Source: Musa acuminata AAA Group
Lineage: Eukaryota > Streptophyta > Magnoliopsida > Zingiberales > Musaceae
Assembly (NCBI RefSeq): GCF_036884655.1
Contig: NC_088330.1
Coordinates: 31,313,001 to 31,377,000, forward strand
Direction of reading: 5' to 3'
DNA length: 64,000 bases
This document shows, in pieces, positions 34,771-47,711 of the stretch. The position numbers and the translations under genes are program-made. Below the pieces are notes generated by a model that was given only the letters and a program-made list of their open reading frames with translations, was not told the origin of the DNA and ran no database searches. Positions within the stretch are counted from its first letter, which is position 1; every line of letters begins with the position of its first letter.

Positions 34771-35509
34771 ATTCATGATAGCGTATGTAAAGTTTTGCTA
34801 GATGGTGCCAATCGTATTCATGTTAAAACTGATTCTAGGAGCCTTATTGGCTCTTATTTTATCACATATTTATCATATCAACTGATTAGCAATTCATGCT
34901 AGAATATATCTATCTATAATTTTTTGAAGAAGGGAGTGGCCCTTGCATCTTTTTTTTGCTTATTACCTTTGATCTTTGGAGTGACTTTTTTACCCATGCA
35001 TTTTGTTAATTAATTTTTTTTAGAAAAAACTTCATGTTTAGAAAAATTATAATTCGGACAACTTTAGAAGAAGTAGAAAGAAAATAACAAGAACAACCAT
35101 AAAATAGTAGTACATATAAATGAAATCATTCAAATAAAAAATATGATTTTAAATAAATATTTTTATTAGTTTATGAACAAGAGCAATCAAATATAAAGAC
35201 TTATATATCAGTTATAGTATTTTTTAATAAACTTTTCAAAACACTTTAGTTTTAACAGTACTGAAATTTAGGAATTCAATCATTTACCTATGGATCGATT
35301 CATATGATATAATTAAGTATTGCTCTAATTATCTTGTCAGAAGAATATTACAAGGATTATGATAAATAGGATACTCTTTGTAAAATATAAAAAAGTAATA
35401 GCTATTGAGAAAATCCAAAAAAAATAAAAAAAAATTCAAGAATTCATCATACTCTTTTCTCTAATTGATGTTATTTTGCATTATTTTTAACCTTCACAGA
35501 CAAACTATC

Positions 35510-35760
35510 TTTCGAGTAAGTCAAGTCAAGTCAACCATTCAAGTTAACTATTTAATAAAACTTTTATAATAGGACATCCCAAGTCAAGTCATGTCAACCC
35601 AACCTTATAATAAAACTTTTATAATACGACAACTCAAAGTCAAGTCAATCATATTAATTCATGTAACATTTAGAGAAAGAAAAACTTATATAAGGGCACA
35701 TTTCAAGTCAAGTCAAATTTATCTTGTTAAGTTCAACAAATTCTTCCGCTATATATATAT
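35510..35760. repeat. TCAAGTCAAG-rich repeats, possible gene A promoter relic
   Basis: Three diverged units of about 65-70 bp with 'aagtcaagtcaa' cores, separated by 'aaaacttttataata'. The last part (35680-35750) aligns with the gene A upstream region near 4005-4080 through 'aaaaactt', 'caagtcaag', 'atctt.t.aagttca' and 'ttcttc.gc'. It may be the upstream remnant of another lost receptor gene. The minus strand is rich in TTGAC cores. Confidence 0.4.
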
Positions 35761-35822
35761 ATATCTATAATTCAAATTTCATAATAATAACATACAATTA
35801 GATACGATAGGAACACACATAT

Positions 35823-36297
35823 ACATTATAGTAAACATCATGATCTTAGGCATAACATTACTAAGATCACAACAACATGTAATTAGTGATACAAATATGC
35901 ATACACATTAGTACACATCATAGGAACACACCAAAGAAATCATCCAACTTTCACAACAACTATACATGATATGAACAATATTCTCAACACTCAATCACAT
36001 CACAATAAACATATATAAGTATTCCTGATAGTAAACATAACAATATTCACAACAGTAATGCATACAACAATAAATATATACACATCATAGTATTCACAAC
36101 AAAGATATGAACATACATTAATATCACAATAAACATATATATATATCAAATTTCATTACAGCAAATAACATATATAACGCTCAAAGAACTTTACCAGCAA
36201 CAGAAACTTGACAAGGAAACCATGTACTACACACAGATCAAACATTTCAATGGCCAATAAAAGATGCAACTCATGGAAGCGAAGTCCACTTGGTTGA
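35823..36297. other. AC/AT-rich repeats and 3' flank of gene B2
   Basis: Counterpart of 4858-5336: irregular 'cacaataaacatatata' type repeats, then the conserved 3' flank of gene B. No gene. Confidence 0.5.
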
Positions 36298-39200
36298 TCA
36301 TAATTCTCGAGTCATCAAATCAGAAAACTTCAATGCATGGAGAGATGCCGGGCTCGGCTGCGCCGATAACTTTTCAAAGATCTGCTTCATCGTCGGGCGA
36401 GTTTCTGGGTTGATGTCAACGCAATGGATCGCCAATGTTAAAGCTGCAGCTACTTCATCTGCAACTTGGTCAACCGGAAGTGATACACGCTGGTCTAATA
36501 TATCTTTCACAAACAGGCTTTGGCCGGAGGAAGATGATAGGGTAGAAATGATATCTCCTGGGTAAGTTCCCACTAGCAACTCGAATGTGATCACCCCAAA
36601 ACTATACACATCGCATTTGGTGGTCAGTCTCATTGTATAAGCGAGCTCTACAGACAAGAAGATCGATGATCAAACTTACTTGATACAGAAGTATGTCCTC
36701 TAATTAGACAAGAACATCGCATTTGCACTTTTACTGAAACAACAATCTACGATTCTAAAATACCATAACATGTCAAGAAATCTTCGTATGGAGTTACAAA
36801 ATATTAATCAAAATGTTACCTGGTGCCAAGTAACCATGCGTGCCGGCAAGCATGCTCCAGTTTGAGGTATCTGGATTCAGGAGTCGAGCAATGCCGAAGT
36901 CAGAAACACAAGCCTTGAATTCTGAATCCAGTAGAATATTGTTGCTGGTTACATCTCGATGAACGATAGGTGGAACACAATCATGATGCATGTAGGAGAG
37001 AGCACGAGCCACATCTTTGACAATATTCACCCTCTTCACCCAGTCTAATTCTGCTGCTGCTGCTTCGATTCTGAGGACGGATCCCAAACTCCCTCTCTCC
37101 ACGTACTCGTACACGAGAAACTTGTGGTGAGGAGAGGAGCAGAATCCGTAAAGTTTGACAATATTGCGATGTCGGATTCGAGTAAGAGTTTCTATCTCAT
37201 TCTGAAAGGGTTGCTCGTCCACCGTGTTCTCGTGTTCGGACAGGTGAATTTTCTTCACTGCTAGCACCTCTCCACTTGATAATTCTGCTCTATAAACACT
37301 GCCATATGCACCGGTTCCGATCAAGTACTTCTCATCGAAATCTTCTGTTGCTTCGATGATATCCTTGTATGCAACTTTTCCATCAAAATTCAATACAGAG
37401 AATGTACCCTGTTTGATGGGATTATTGACAGCTTGCACTCTGTGTTTCTTCCTCTTCAGGAATCGCAAAGCAATTCCGACGAACAGAAGCAAGAGAAGTA
37501 AGACGACCATAGATGCAACAATAGATAAGATAATGACTGTGTGGTGCTTACTTCCGTGGTGTTCATTTGCAGTAGATGAAGCACATGGAGGCAAACCTTT
37601 GACAACCCCACACAAACCTTTGTTGTGGACAAACCACTCTACTGGAGCTTCCTGGAAATGCTTGTTATCGGGAACTGGACCCTCCAATTCATTGTATGAG
37701 ACATCGATGATGAACATGCTACGCATATCCCTAAAAGTTGATGGAAGATTACCCGTCAAGCCATTGTGTGATAGATTCAAATTTTGCAACATCAACAATT
37801 TACCGAATTGCGTTGGTATCTCCCCTGTCAAAGAGTTATGGCTGATGTCGAGTGCGTCTTGAAGGTACACCAGATTGCCTATCTCAAAAGGAATGCTTCC
37901 GCTGAGGTTGTTGTTGTTAAGCTTCAGCAAATGGAGTTTCATGCAATTTCCTATCTGATATGGTATCCTACCTATCAAGCCGTTTCTCGACAGATCAAGA
38001 AGTTCAAGGTTGGACATCCTTCCCAGCTCTGCTGGTATCTCTCCAATGAGTTGATTGTTGCTCAGGTTGAAGTTATAAAGATGAGCCAGGTTGCCCAAGC
38101 TCCTTGGGATCTCTCCTTGGAAGTAGTTTGAAGAAAGGTCCAGTTCTTCCAGCTTTGATAGCTGTCCAAGTTCTGATGGTACAACTCCGGTGATATTGTT
38201 ATTTGAGATTCCTAGGAACGTCAGATTGTGCCATCTTCCCCAATCTGATGAGATTGTACCAGACAATCTATTGAAGCTTAAATCCAAATACAAAAGATTG
38301 GGATATGCCCCAAGGCGTTCAGATACATCCCCGGTCAGTTGATTATGATGCAGACGAACATTCTTTAGGCTCGTACAATTCTTCAATGTTGCGGGAATGG
38401 GACCTTGGAAGCTGTTGTTGCTCAGCATTAGGATCCGTAGGGCTCCTCCTTTGCATATCTCTGGAGGCAAATAACCAGAAAAGTCATTATCTTTCAATAG
38501 AAGAATAGCCAGACCTGTAATGTTGTTCATCTCCGGAGGCAAAGGACCAGACAAATGGTTATAGGATAAGCGTAGATCGATGAGGTTCCTTGAGATACCA
38601 ATTGATGGTGGGATTTGGCCTGAGAGTTTGTTCACTTCGAGAGACAAGTTAGTGAGTTGGTGCAGCTTTCCAATTTCTGGAGGCATAGAACCTGACAATT
38701 CATTCATCCAAAGGTAAAGGATCTCCAACTTGCTCTGATTTCCCACCGATGAAGGGATGGGACCTGTTAGGCTATTATTAGAGAGCGAGAAGTGCACCAG
38801 GTTTATTAGGTGTCCTAGTTCTCTAGGAATGAATCCCGTTAATTGATTTTGAGCGAGTTCCAACATGTAGAGGTTTGTCAAGTTTCCTAAACTAGGAGGG
38901 ATGGAACCATTGAGTTGGTTTGCCCAGAGATCAAGGATGGTCAACTTTCTAAGTCTCCCCAACTCCTCAGGGATGACATCCGTAATCATATTTTTTTCTA
39001 GTTGCATGTCTGTAAGCCTACTAAGGTTGCTCAGAGACGGAGGTATAGGACCACTTATCTGATTCTGGCTAAGATTTAGGAACTGAAGCGCCCTCACGGA
39101 ACCAATCTCGACAGGAATTCTGCCTGTGAACCTGTTAGCAGCCAGATCAAGAGATACGAGGTTGGAGAGAGCCGAAATGGTAGGGGGAATGTTCCCGTTC

Positions 39201-39544
39201 AGCTGGTTGTAGCTGAGGTTGAGATTGGCAAGCGATCGGAACGCCGAGAAATTAAGAGCATCGAGTGGCCCCGCTAAGCTCATATTTGGCAGCTGTATCT
39301 CGGAGATGACCAAGCGCCCATTGCGTGCGATGTTGCATGCAACCCCAGTCCAATTGCATGGACTGGAGTCGACGTTCCAGGACGCGAGCAACTGCGGACT
39401 TCGGAGTGTGGACTTCCAATGGAGTAGAGCTCTCCCTTGGAACCCCAGCACGGAAGCTGCTCTTACAAGAACAACAAAAGGAGAGAGAAATACTAGTAGG
39501 AGTAGTGTGGTGGAGAGAGAACTTCTGCGTAGTTGACATGCCAT
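36298..39544 (-). CDS. LRR receptor-like kinase gene B2 (MIK2-like), two exons
   Basis: Intact receptor kinase of 1024 aa. Exon 1 is 39544-36820, the intron 36819-36648 (172 bp, GTAAC..CTGTAG) and exon 2 36647-36298; the intron splits the APE Glu codon exactly as in gene A. ATG at 39544 begins a signal peptide (about 1-30), with a TATA box 70 bp upstream. Then come the LRR N-cap (PCNWTGVAC), 22 LRRs, the GLCGVV cap, a membrane span (670-694), a basic juxtamembrane segment and an RD kinase: glycine loop from 743, Lys764, HRD 862-864, DFG 882-884, APE 907-909. It has one LRR fewer than gene A. Compared with B1 it differs at several dozen ectodomain sites but, the stop aside, not at all from residue 742 to 909. 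Ligand unknown; a plasma-membrane peptide or pathogen sensor is the family-based guess. Confidence 0.93.
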
Positions 39545-39613
39545 GATCGTAATATAGCTTAAGAAAGGATTGCAGAACTTTTTGTCGTGGGTTTGGGCAA
39601 AGAGATGAGGGAA

Positions 39614-39621
39614 CTTTTATA
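39614..39621 (-). promoter_or_regulatory. TATA box of gene B2
   Basis: TATAAAAG on the minus strand, about 70 bp upstream of the ATG at 39544. Confidence 0.65.
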
Positions 39622-40180
39622 GGCGATACTCCCCTGTGAAAATAATGTCTTTACATTTACATCCAACAATATCGTGTTATGCACGTTGCCTAGTAGGCTT
39701 TTACTGTCCTCATCCAATGTTCTTAGAGTGAGACTTAGTTTACAGAGTCAATAGAAAAGGGAAAAAAAAATGAAGCACCAATTGGATAATTGTGGTTGTA
39801 TAGACTTAGTTTATAGATTCAATAGAAAATAAAATAAAGGAAAATAAATGTGGTTGTATAATGTGGAAATATTTGTGTATTTCGAAGGAAAAAAATACGA
39901 GTGATCGGAAATAGCCATTTTTTCTTTGGTGAATCCAGTCTCTTGTTAGTGCCTATGATCATCAGTTGAAGTCTTCGTTTTGCTGTCGACATTTAATGTT
40001 GTGCCACCTCACTGTTGGATGATTGACTTGTGCGCCTGTCCAGTAGAGAAATATTCCAAGAACATTTAATGGTTGATGATTCTATTTCTCTTGAGGTTTG
40101 ACACCATTGACTTGACCACATCCTAGGTATACAAATCTTTCAACGAAAAGAATTAGTTTTGTCGCCGTACGAATTAAGAT
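39622..40180. promoter_or_regulatory. Upstream region of gene B2, rearranged relative to B1
   Basis: It keeps the double W-box TTGACTTGACC (40107-40117). Compared with B1 it lacks about 45 bp after 'atccaaca' (39668; in B1 this is about 8720-8765) and has an extra block of roughly 60 bp near 39800-39850 that partly repeats 'gacttagtttat' and 'tgtggttgtata'. These changes lie within 300 bp of the start codon and could change expression. Confidence 0.45.
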
Positions 40181-41157
40181 GGCTGTTACTTAATTATATT
40201 TTATTTATTTGTATTTATGTGTATATATTATGATTAAATATAATGATAGAACTATCTTAGATCAATTATAAAGATCATTTTAAATTATATTAAAAAAATA
40301 ATATTATTATGATACGAAGCATAATATTGATAATGTATAATCGGTATGATTCATATTGCTAATCATACTTAATATATTATTATTATATTTATTGACTTTT
40401 TTTAATTTGTATGTGTATAAATTATTTTCAAAATTCAAAATCCAATTAGATAAAATTATTTTCAAAATTCAAAATCCAATTAGATAAAATTATTTTTAAA
40501 TAAATTTTATTTTTATTTATTTTTTATTTTAAATTATTTTGTATCTTATCAATTAATGGGCTAAGCGAAAGAATGTTAGATTATATTATCATATCTAATT
40601 TGATAAGATATATTATGGATATAATTAGATTCTAATTATGATTATTAACTAATAGAAAGGAAGTCTAATTACGATAAAATTCCTTATGAGATGATCTTGA
40701 TAGGATATACTCTCCTAATTACTTATCATAATTTTCTCTACTCTCACCTATAAATAGATAAGACATTATAGGAACTATATACATAATATATAGATGATAC
40801 ATAAATGTGTAGATACGTAAAATTATTAAAAAAATATAAATATTTTCTCATTTCCCTATAATCACGTGAACCGGTCAATGAGAAATTACAGATATTTTCT
40901 CATATTCCTTTGTCCCTAAATCTATTAATTATAGTGGTAACGTGAAGGATAAAAAGAGAAGAGAAAACACATCTAGTTTTCCATGCAAATTGACATTGTT
41001 ATAATTTTTAAATCCGACAATGGTACAATTAAAATCAGATAAAGATTTTCTGAATAATATTCAAAGGTACACATTATAAATTTAGAAATCTATTATTATT
41101 TAATTTTAGATTTTGGGATTAAAATTTTTTGTATAATAATAACATTTTATACTTATA
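40181..41157. other. AT-rich intergenic stretch, unit 2
   Basis: Counterpart of 9181-10150. It includes a short tandem duplication near 40425-40500 ('ttttcaaaattcaaaatccaattagata'-type unit repeated) that is single in unit 1. No gene. Confidence 0.4.
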
Positions 41158-41400
41158 AGATCGACATGGCCAAACGTGGTAGAGATTGATGAAGAATGCA
41201 TTGAGTTAACATAATAAGATATGATGAATATTGACAAAGAATAATGGAAAACATACTAAACCGACAAGATCAAGCGTGGTGGAAACCAATAGAAAATGGT
41301 GGAGAATACACTAGGCTAATATGATCAAGCGTAACGTAGATCGACGAAGAACGATAGTGAATGCACCAGGTCAATACGAACATGCAGAGATTGATGGAGA
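41158..41400. repeat. Decayed minisatellite, unit 2
   Basis: Same array of four to five imperfect 55-60-bp units as 10155-10395. Confidence 0.5.
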
Positions 41401-41404
41401 CCAT

Positions 41405-41940
41405 GGTAGGCGATGCTCGCCCATGAAAAAGTCTTTATATTGGGTTTAATGAGCATTACTCGCCGTTCACTTTCTTTCCATCTAACAGTTGCGATGTTAG
41501 CAATGGGGCGGAGTGGGTGAGTGATTACTTCTATACCGTGTTATGCACGTTGCCAGCTAACAATCTTCCACAATCCTTGTCCAATATTCTTAGACTAAGA
41601 CATAGTTTCGGAGTCAAAAAAAAAAAAGCAAAGAAAAGATGGAGCACCAATTGGATAGTTGTGGTTGTTTGTACGTTGCTGTATTAAAAATTAATGTGGA
41701 TATATTAGTGTTTCTCGACAGAACAAAAAAAGAAAAAGAAAAATCCGAGAGGGCCATTTCTTTGGTGAATTCTCGACAGAAAAAAAAAAGAAAAAGAAAA
41801 ATCCGAGAGAGCCATTTCTTTGATGTGGACATTTAATGTTGTGTCACCTCATCGTTGCCAGAAGACGATGACTCGTACATTTAACGGTTGATGGTTCTAT
41901 TTCTCTTTAGTCTTCACACCATTCACGTCTATGTGAGAAT
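41405..41940. repeat. Orphan copy of gene B promoter, unit 2
   Basis: Counterpart of 10400-10975, with a single copy of the 43-bp unit. It retains a duplicated 'aaaaagaaaaatccgagag' block of about 55 bp. Confidence 0.65.
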
Positions 41941-42831
41941 TAAGAAATGTATATTTTATTATATATTTTCTGTTCACAACTCTATTTATAGGAGGGAATG
42001 AAGGGAATCTATGATGGAATATAAAAAACCTTTTGATAGTTTTTATACAAGTCTTTCAAGAGAAAGACGAAGAAAGCGGTAAAAGTCATGACGAAATGAA
42101 CTAGCTGTTTCAAATTAATTAAAAGTGGGTTGGAATAGAGCCATCTAATTAACTCTTTCATTTAATTATTTAGGAATAGAATGAAACGAAACCCAAAAAA
42201 AAAAAAAAAAACTCATTCATTTTAGTTTGGTTAAGAAATAACTTGGAACTAATTGTCATAAAAATTCTCTGTGCCGCCCTATTCATATTTTCCAGAAAAA
42301 TACTTGAGTACATTATATGTATCGATTCATAGGATGAATCGGTCCGATCCTCGATGTATAAGATTGATACTATCATTAGAGTAATTTTTATTATTTTTAT
42401 ATCTTTACTTAAGTACTATAAGTTTATTTAATAATAATATAACTGATGCTATGAAACTCAAAATCTAATAGTAATCAGTTTATTTATAAAAAATAAAATT
42501 TTAATTAGACATTCATATTGATTTAGAAATAAAAATGACTAAGAAGACTTCTATATTAGTTTTTTTGGCAGGGTTGTACTAAGTTCGGATCGGACACTAA
42601 TGGCTTGGCAAAACAATGCCATTAGAGCTTAGATTTAACCTAAGACTTGACTCTGACATTATAACAAAGTGAACCCAATTGACGTCAGCTTTAATTTATC
42701 AAGTGAATATGAATTCGTCTTGGCAATTAATTGGCTTTGGCATGCATCTTGACGTTGGCATAAGAGAAGATTGAAGGATGTGATGATCCATGTGTGTCGA
42801 CTCCCCTCCCTTGAAATCAACATAGTCAATT
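41941..42831. other. Intergenic, no gene seen, unit 2
   Basis: Counterpart of 10976-11884; no gene or element end recognised. Confidence 0.5.
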
Positions 42832-42889
42832 GCGACGACGACGACGACGACGACTACGTCGACGACGACGACGTCGACGTCGACGACAA
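42832..42889. repeat. (CGA)n trinucleotide microsatellite, unit 2
   Basis: About 58 bp of CGA repeat with TACGTCGA variants; shorter than the unit 1 allele. Confidence 0.85.
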
Positions 42890-42963
42890 CGAACCAATAA
42901 ATAAATAATAATTATTATTATTTGAATCTGGAATCCTGTATAACTGAACTCAATGAGTCAAGG

Positions 42964-43124
42964 GACTTACCAACGTATGAATTTTACCGTTGAACTAGTT
43001 ACTTGTGAGACCAAGCGACACGAGATGGTAAGGTAACAGTCCCATTAAGCCCCAAGTCCCTTACTTGTGATGTTGCATGCGACCCCCGACCAACGAACGC
43101 GAGCAATCGCCCAACTTGGAGGGT

Positions 43125-43164
<40 letters not shown>

Positions 43165-43260
43165 GGAGCTGTTGTTAAAAGAACAAGAAAGAAAAGGAGA
43201 GAGTTGTCGTAGCGACAGTAAGGTGGTACAGACACAACATCTGTATCGTTGAGATGCCAT
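42964..43260 (-). pseudogene. LRR-RLK relic C, 5' end, unit 2 (longer)
   Basis: More complete than in unit 1. On the minus strand the ATG at 43260 (MASQ...) starts a decayed signal peptide, then a CT repeat (43160-43128), then RWSGVACN (N-cap, compare NWTGVACN of genes A and B), and finally, after a frameshift, HLVSLGLTSN followed by a stop and FNGKI. That last part parallels the second LRR, NLVSLDL.ANRFTGRI, of gene B. A 4-bp insertion near 43190 relative to unit 1 and other frameshifts destroy the frame. No further LRRs or kinase. Dead remnant of a third array member. Confidence 0.72.
43128..43160. repeat. (TC)n microsatellite in relic C, unit 2
   Basis: 33 bp of TC repeat, 8 bp longer than in unit 1. 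Confidence 0.85.
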
Positions 43261-43609
43261 TTTTATTGTGGTGATCACAGAGATAAGGAAATTGATAAGT
43301 GCTCGATAAAATGTACTCACCTTTCATGCAAATAGTTCCTAACTCGTAGTACTCATCTGCACCCACCTAACAATCTGGCAGATATTACTAATTACATCCA
43401 TCTTGTGGTGGCAATGCACATAATTGTTTTGTTATTTGTACATACAACTTCATCTCGATGAAGATTTCTTAGGTTGATTCGAACCAACCTAAAGGATCGG
43501 GTCCGGGTTTGATTACACGAAACTGACCTAATGAGTTGCTTCAAGATTGACAAACCCAAATCTGCAACAACAGCAACATAGATAGAATTTATGGTTCAAG
43601 ATTATAATT
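43261..43609. other. Upstream flank of relic C, unit 2
   Basis: Counterpart of 12215-12563; no gene seen. Confidence 0.4.
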
Positions 43610-43670
43610 CAAAAGAACTCTACAAGTAGCAGAAACTCAACAAGAAAACACACAGATCAAACCTTTCTGT
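43610..43670 (-). pseudogene. Relic D: 3' flank of a lost LRR-RLK, unit 2
   Basis: Counterpart of 12564-12620, matching the gene B 3' flank (36180-36245) with substitutions. No exon remains beside it. Confidence 0.45.
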
Positions 43671-45244
43671 AAGGCTTTCAGCCTAGCGAAAAGTTGCGGA
43701 GCGGTATAACCTCGCAATCTCCGCACGCTTCCCCTAAGAGAAAAGCAATGCCAAAACTATACAATTCATTTATCATCCCAAATTTACACAATTGAATAAA
43801 AGTCTAACATTCATCTTACATATTCATAATATGCATATCAATATAATAATAAAAAATTAAATACCTTAATAGGTTTTTCCAAGCATATCCACTGATGACT
43901 TGCTCCTCGATTTCTAAAATATTCAAGCACAAGGGTACAATAGCTTAGTAAGCACCCATAACTCACGTACCAACAAAACTAATATAAAAGAATAAATCTT
44001 TTTATCAAAACTTATAAGTCACTTTTCAATTAGTGCTTGTTTCCAATAAATAACTGCATAGAAAAAAAATTATATAAAGAAATCATAACATAAGCTAATC
44101 AAAACTGAGATTTATATATCGTGCAAATGATATGCTTATAATAGAATAACTTTCAAATAAATTTTTTTTCAAAGTAATATATAAATAGCTAAGGTCATAT
44201 AATATATATATATATATATAATTTTAGTAACGACAGCTATGGCTATACTATATCCGCTGACAATGTCTAGAATCATATTTAACCCCATGATATAGATAAC
44301 ACATGTTTCCCTATGTCAGGACTTAGAAGAATCTGGTTTCTAACAAATACTAATATTTTACCCCCATTAGTGTGGTTCAGATCATAACCACACCAAACAA
44401 TCTGAAACGTTACAAATCATATGTCAAACTTTTGAATGAATTTTTATAAAACATTTGACAGAAACATATAACATTTTTCAAAATAATTCCATAATATTTT
44501 TTACCATAAAATAATTTGTAGGCCAATACTTATTTCAAATAATATTTGTAAAACAAACATATACATTTTTAATGATTGCAAACATGTATAATATATTTTA
44601 TTATTTTTGAATAATAAAGTATTTCAGAAATCAATAAAAATCACATAATTCAATAATATATATATATATATATTTCATTACTTCGAAAATAGATTAGACT
44701 GAGTTGTTCGAATACTTATCTAGATCTTGGACTATAAATCCGACGTCAGAGAATCCTTCCTCTTTTCCTATATCATATGAGATATATAAATTAAAATCTT
44801 ATATGAAATCTTACAATAAATGCATTATTTAATTTATTTTTTTCCTTATAATTTTCTCTCATCTTTCTCCCTTTATTTATTTATTAATTTTAATCTCTCG
44901 ATCTTGTTCTTCTTCCTATTTGACTTTTCTCTCCTTTGCTTTAACTTTTTTTTTTTTCTATAATTTCTTCTTCCCTTCGTTGCCCACAATCTGTGGTTGT
45001 TGAGTGACAGCAACGAAATTTTCTTCTTTTTTTTTTTTCTCCAACCTACTGATCCCATCATACTCGGAACATGATTGGCACTTTCCGTATGTCACCATGT
45101 GGCCTACACCACCACCTACGCTGCAAGGTTGCAACATCATAATCTCCTCTCCGCCTCTTTGCTATTTCGTCATCTGCCAACAAAAGCCTTAGAGTCGCCA
45201 AGGCGATCAAGCTTTTTATATATAAATATATGAATTTTCTTTTC
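43671..45244. other. Intergenic, AT- and pyrimidine-rich, unit 2
   Basis: Counterpart of 12626-14267 with a shorter (TA)n tract (44202-44221). No gene recognised. Confidence 0.4.
44202..44221. repeat. (TA)n microsatellite, unit 2
   Basis: About 20 bp versus about 76 bp at 13156-13231 in unit 1. Confidence 0.85.
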
Positions 45245-45395
45245 TACTGTTCACTTCATTTTATTCTTGCATTATAGACTTTTTTTTTCTTCCTAACTTT
45301 CTTGTCTCTTTCTCTTGATCGGTACTCTATCGGTCCCGTTAATTTCTCTTTCTGTCTTCTTCTTAGACTCTTTTATTTTTTATTTTTACTTCTCT
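45245..45395. repeat. Left direct repeat flanking truncated copia, unit 2
   Basis: Begins 'tactgttcacttc'; direct-repeat partner starts at 47712. Confidence 0.6.
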
Positions 45396-45430
45396 TTAAG
45401 AATTGATTCGTAGTAGTTATCTAGTTATCA

Positions 45431-45733
45431 TGTTCTAGGTAGTTTTAGGTATGTTTCAAGAAGTGACCCATGATTTAGAAGTTATAAGGTAGTTTCTATA
45501 ACTACCTCAACCATGGGTGACATAGTGGAGTGAGGTAGTTACCACTAGGTTCTATAAATAGGACCATAGTTCATGAAGTAAGATAGAAGGAGAATATACT
45601 TGGGAATATCTTGTAAGTGTTCTATGTCAATCATCTTGTTTTAAATACTACATTGATTTTCTTGATCGAAAAGATTCTTTTTACTAATATCGTACTATTA
45701 TGTTTTTATTATTTCTTTACTCTTTAATCCCCA
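45431..45733 (+). repeat. Probable 5' LTR of truncated copia, unit 2
   Basis: Counterpart of 14451-14753, TG...CA ends, TATA-like 'ctataaatagg' near 45553. Confidence 0.55.
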
Positions 45734-47711
45734 ATATTTATGGTATCAGAGTTAAGTTTCAATTTAAACAGGGTATTATGACTTTCAATGGTAATTCCAT
45801 GTCTCAACCCCTTATTCATATCTTCTCGGGCAAATGCTATGAATTTTGGAGTATCAAGATGAAGACTCTATTCGAGTCTCAAGATCTTTGAAACTTAATA
45901 GAGAATGGATATGCGGATCCAGATGAAGAAATCACGCTGAGGGAGAATAGAAAGGACTCAAAGACATTGTTCTTCATTCAATAAGCTGTACATGAGACAA
46001 TCTTCTCAAGAATTGCAGCAGCGACAACCTCAAAGCAAGCATTGTTAATACTTCAAAATGAATTTCAAGGCTTATCAAGGGTGATTACGGTAAAACTTCA
46101 AACCTTTCGTCGTGAGTTTGAAATTTTATTCTTGAAAAACAATGAATCGATGTAAGATTTTCTTTCTTGAGTGACTGAAATTGTTAGTCAAATGAAATCT
46201 TATGGTGAACATCTTCCTGATCATATAATTGTTGCAAAAGTTTTGAGAAGTTTAACTCCGAAATTTAATCATATTGTTGCTGCAATTGAGGAGTCAAAAG
46301 ATTTATTTACATTTTCATTTGATGAACTAATGAGTTTCTTGTAAGCACATGAAACAAGGTTGAACAGGTCACTTGAAAAAAGTGAAAAGAAAGCATTTCA
46401 GGTTAAGAGAGAGTCTTCTACTTCAAAAGAAGACAAAAAATCAATAGGAAGAGGACGTGACAGAGGAGGATTTCATGGTAGAGGAAATGTAAGAGGAAAA
46501 AGAAGAGGATACTTTGATGGGCATGATGAACAAAGACAATCAAATTATGATAAAAAAAATTATACGAGTGAAATTAAATATCACTATTGTAAAAAATTTG
46601 GTCACATGAAGGTAGATTGCTGGAAAAAAGAAAAGCAAGCAAGCTATGTGGAGGAAAATGAAGAAAATAGTAAGTTGTTTAGGACTCATTCACAAGTTAA
46701 TGATATCTCAAATGATATTTGGTTTCTAAATAGTGGGTGTTCTAATCATGTGTCAAGCATAAAATCAATGTTTAGAAATATTGTAGAAACTCATAAGTTG
46801 AAAGTTAGACTTGGAGATAACAAGCAAATTTAAGTGAAAGGAAAATGAACAATTAAGGTGAAGACAAATCAATGGAAGGTAAAATACCTTGACAATATTT
46901 TCTTTGTTCCTACTTTATCACATAACTTGTTGAGTATTGGTCAATTGATAGATGATGGATATTCAGTTATATTTGATGATGGTTCATGCACTATTAAAGA
47001 TAAAATATCTGGTTTGATTACGGTAAATGTTTGCATGATGCAAAACAAGATGTTTCCACTTGATGATTCAAATATTGAAAAGCATGCTCTTATCACAACT
47101 CAAAAGAATGAGTTTCATTTATGACATTTAAGATATGGACACCTTAACATTAAGGGTTTAAGGTTGTTAAATAAAAAAAAAATGGTTTTCAGATTGTCCA
47201 AGATTAATACACTTGATGTATGTGAATGTTTCATTTATGACAAACAAAGTAAAAAATCATTTCCTGTTGGAAAAGAATGGAGCATCTAATTGTCTTGAAT
47301 TAATTCATGCTGACTTATATGGACCTATGAATACAAAATCATTTAGTAGAAGTCAATATTTTCTATTGTTTACTAATGATTATAGTCGCATGAGTTGGGT
47401 ATATTTTCTGAAACTGAAATATAAAACATTTGATAATTTTTGAAAATTCAAGGCACTTGTAAAAAGGTAAAGTGGTAGATACATAAAGATACTTCGAACA
47501 TATAGAGATTGAATTTTTATCTAATGAGTTTAATTCTTTTTGTGAAGAAAATGATATTCGTAGAGAATTGACAACACCATACACACCGAAATAAAATAGT
47601 ATAGCTGAACGTAAGAATCAAACTGTTGTTGAAATGACAAGAAGTTTGCTTAAAGAAAACACCTTCCAAATCAGCTTTGGATAAAAGCAATAACAACAAC
47701 AATTTATAATT
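45431..47711 (+). mobile_element. Truncated Ty1/copia element, plus strand, unit 2
   Basis: Same element and same truncation as 14451-16730. Probable 5' LTR 45431-45733; primer-binding site at 45741 with one change (TGGTATCAGAGT). The gag-to-protease part is open for 157 codons (46360-46833), longer than in unit 1, but it has the same Asn for Asp change in the protease. The integrase start reads LIHADLYGPM with Cys changed to Tyr. No reverse transcriptase or 3' LTR. The shared break shows the truncation predates the unit duplication. Confidence 0.83.

Larger units (their letters stand above)
32731..35822. other. 3.1-kb segment present in unit 2, absent from unit 1
   Basis: Sequence between the bases matching 4857 and 4858 of unit 1. 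It begins inside the LINE relic and runs through AT-rich DNA. Unit 3 carries its start (63749 to the window end), so the simplest reading is a deletion in unit 1. Apart from the LINE part, a 50-bp duplication and a promoter-like relic, I recognise nothing in it. Confidence 0.8.

Noticed and set aside
37356..37862. 168-codon plus-strand open frame
   Set aside because: Antisense shadow of gene B2 exon 1; broken in unit 1.
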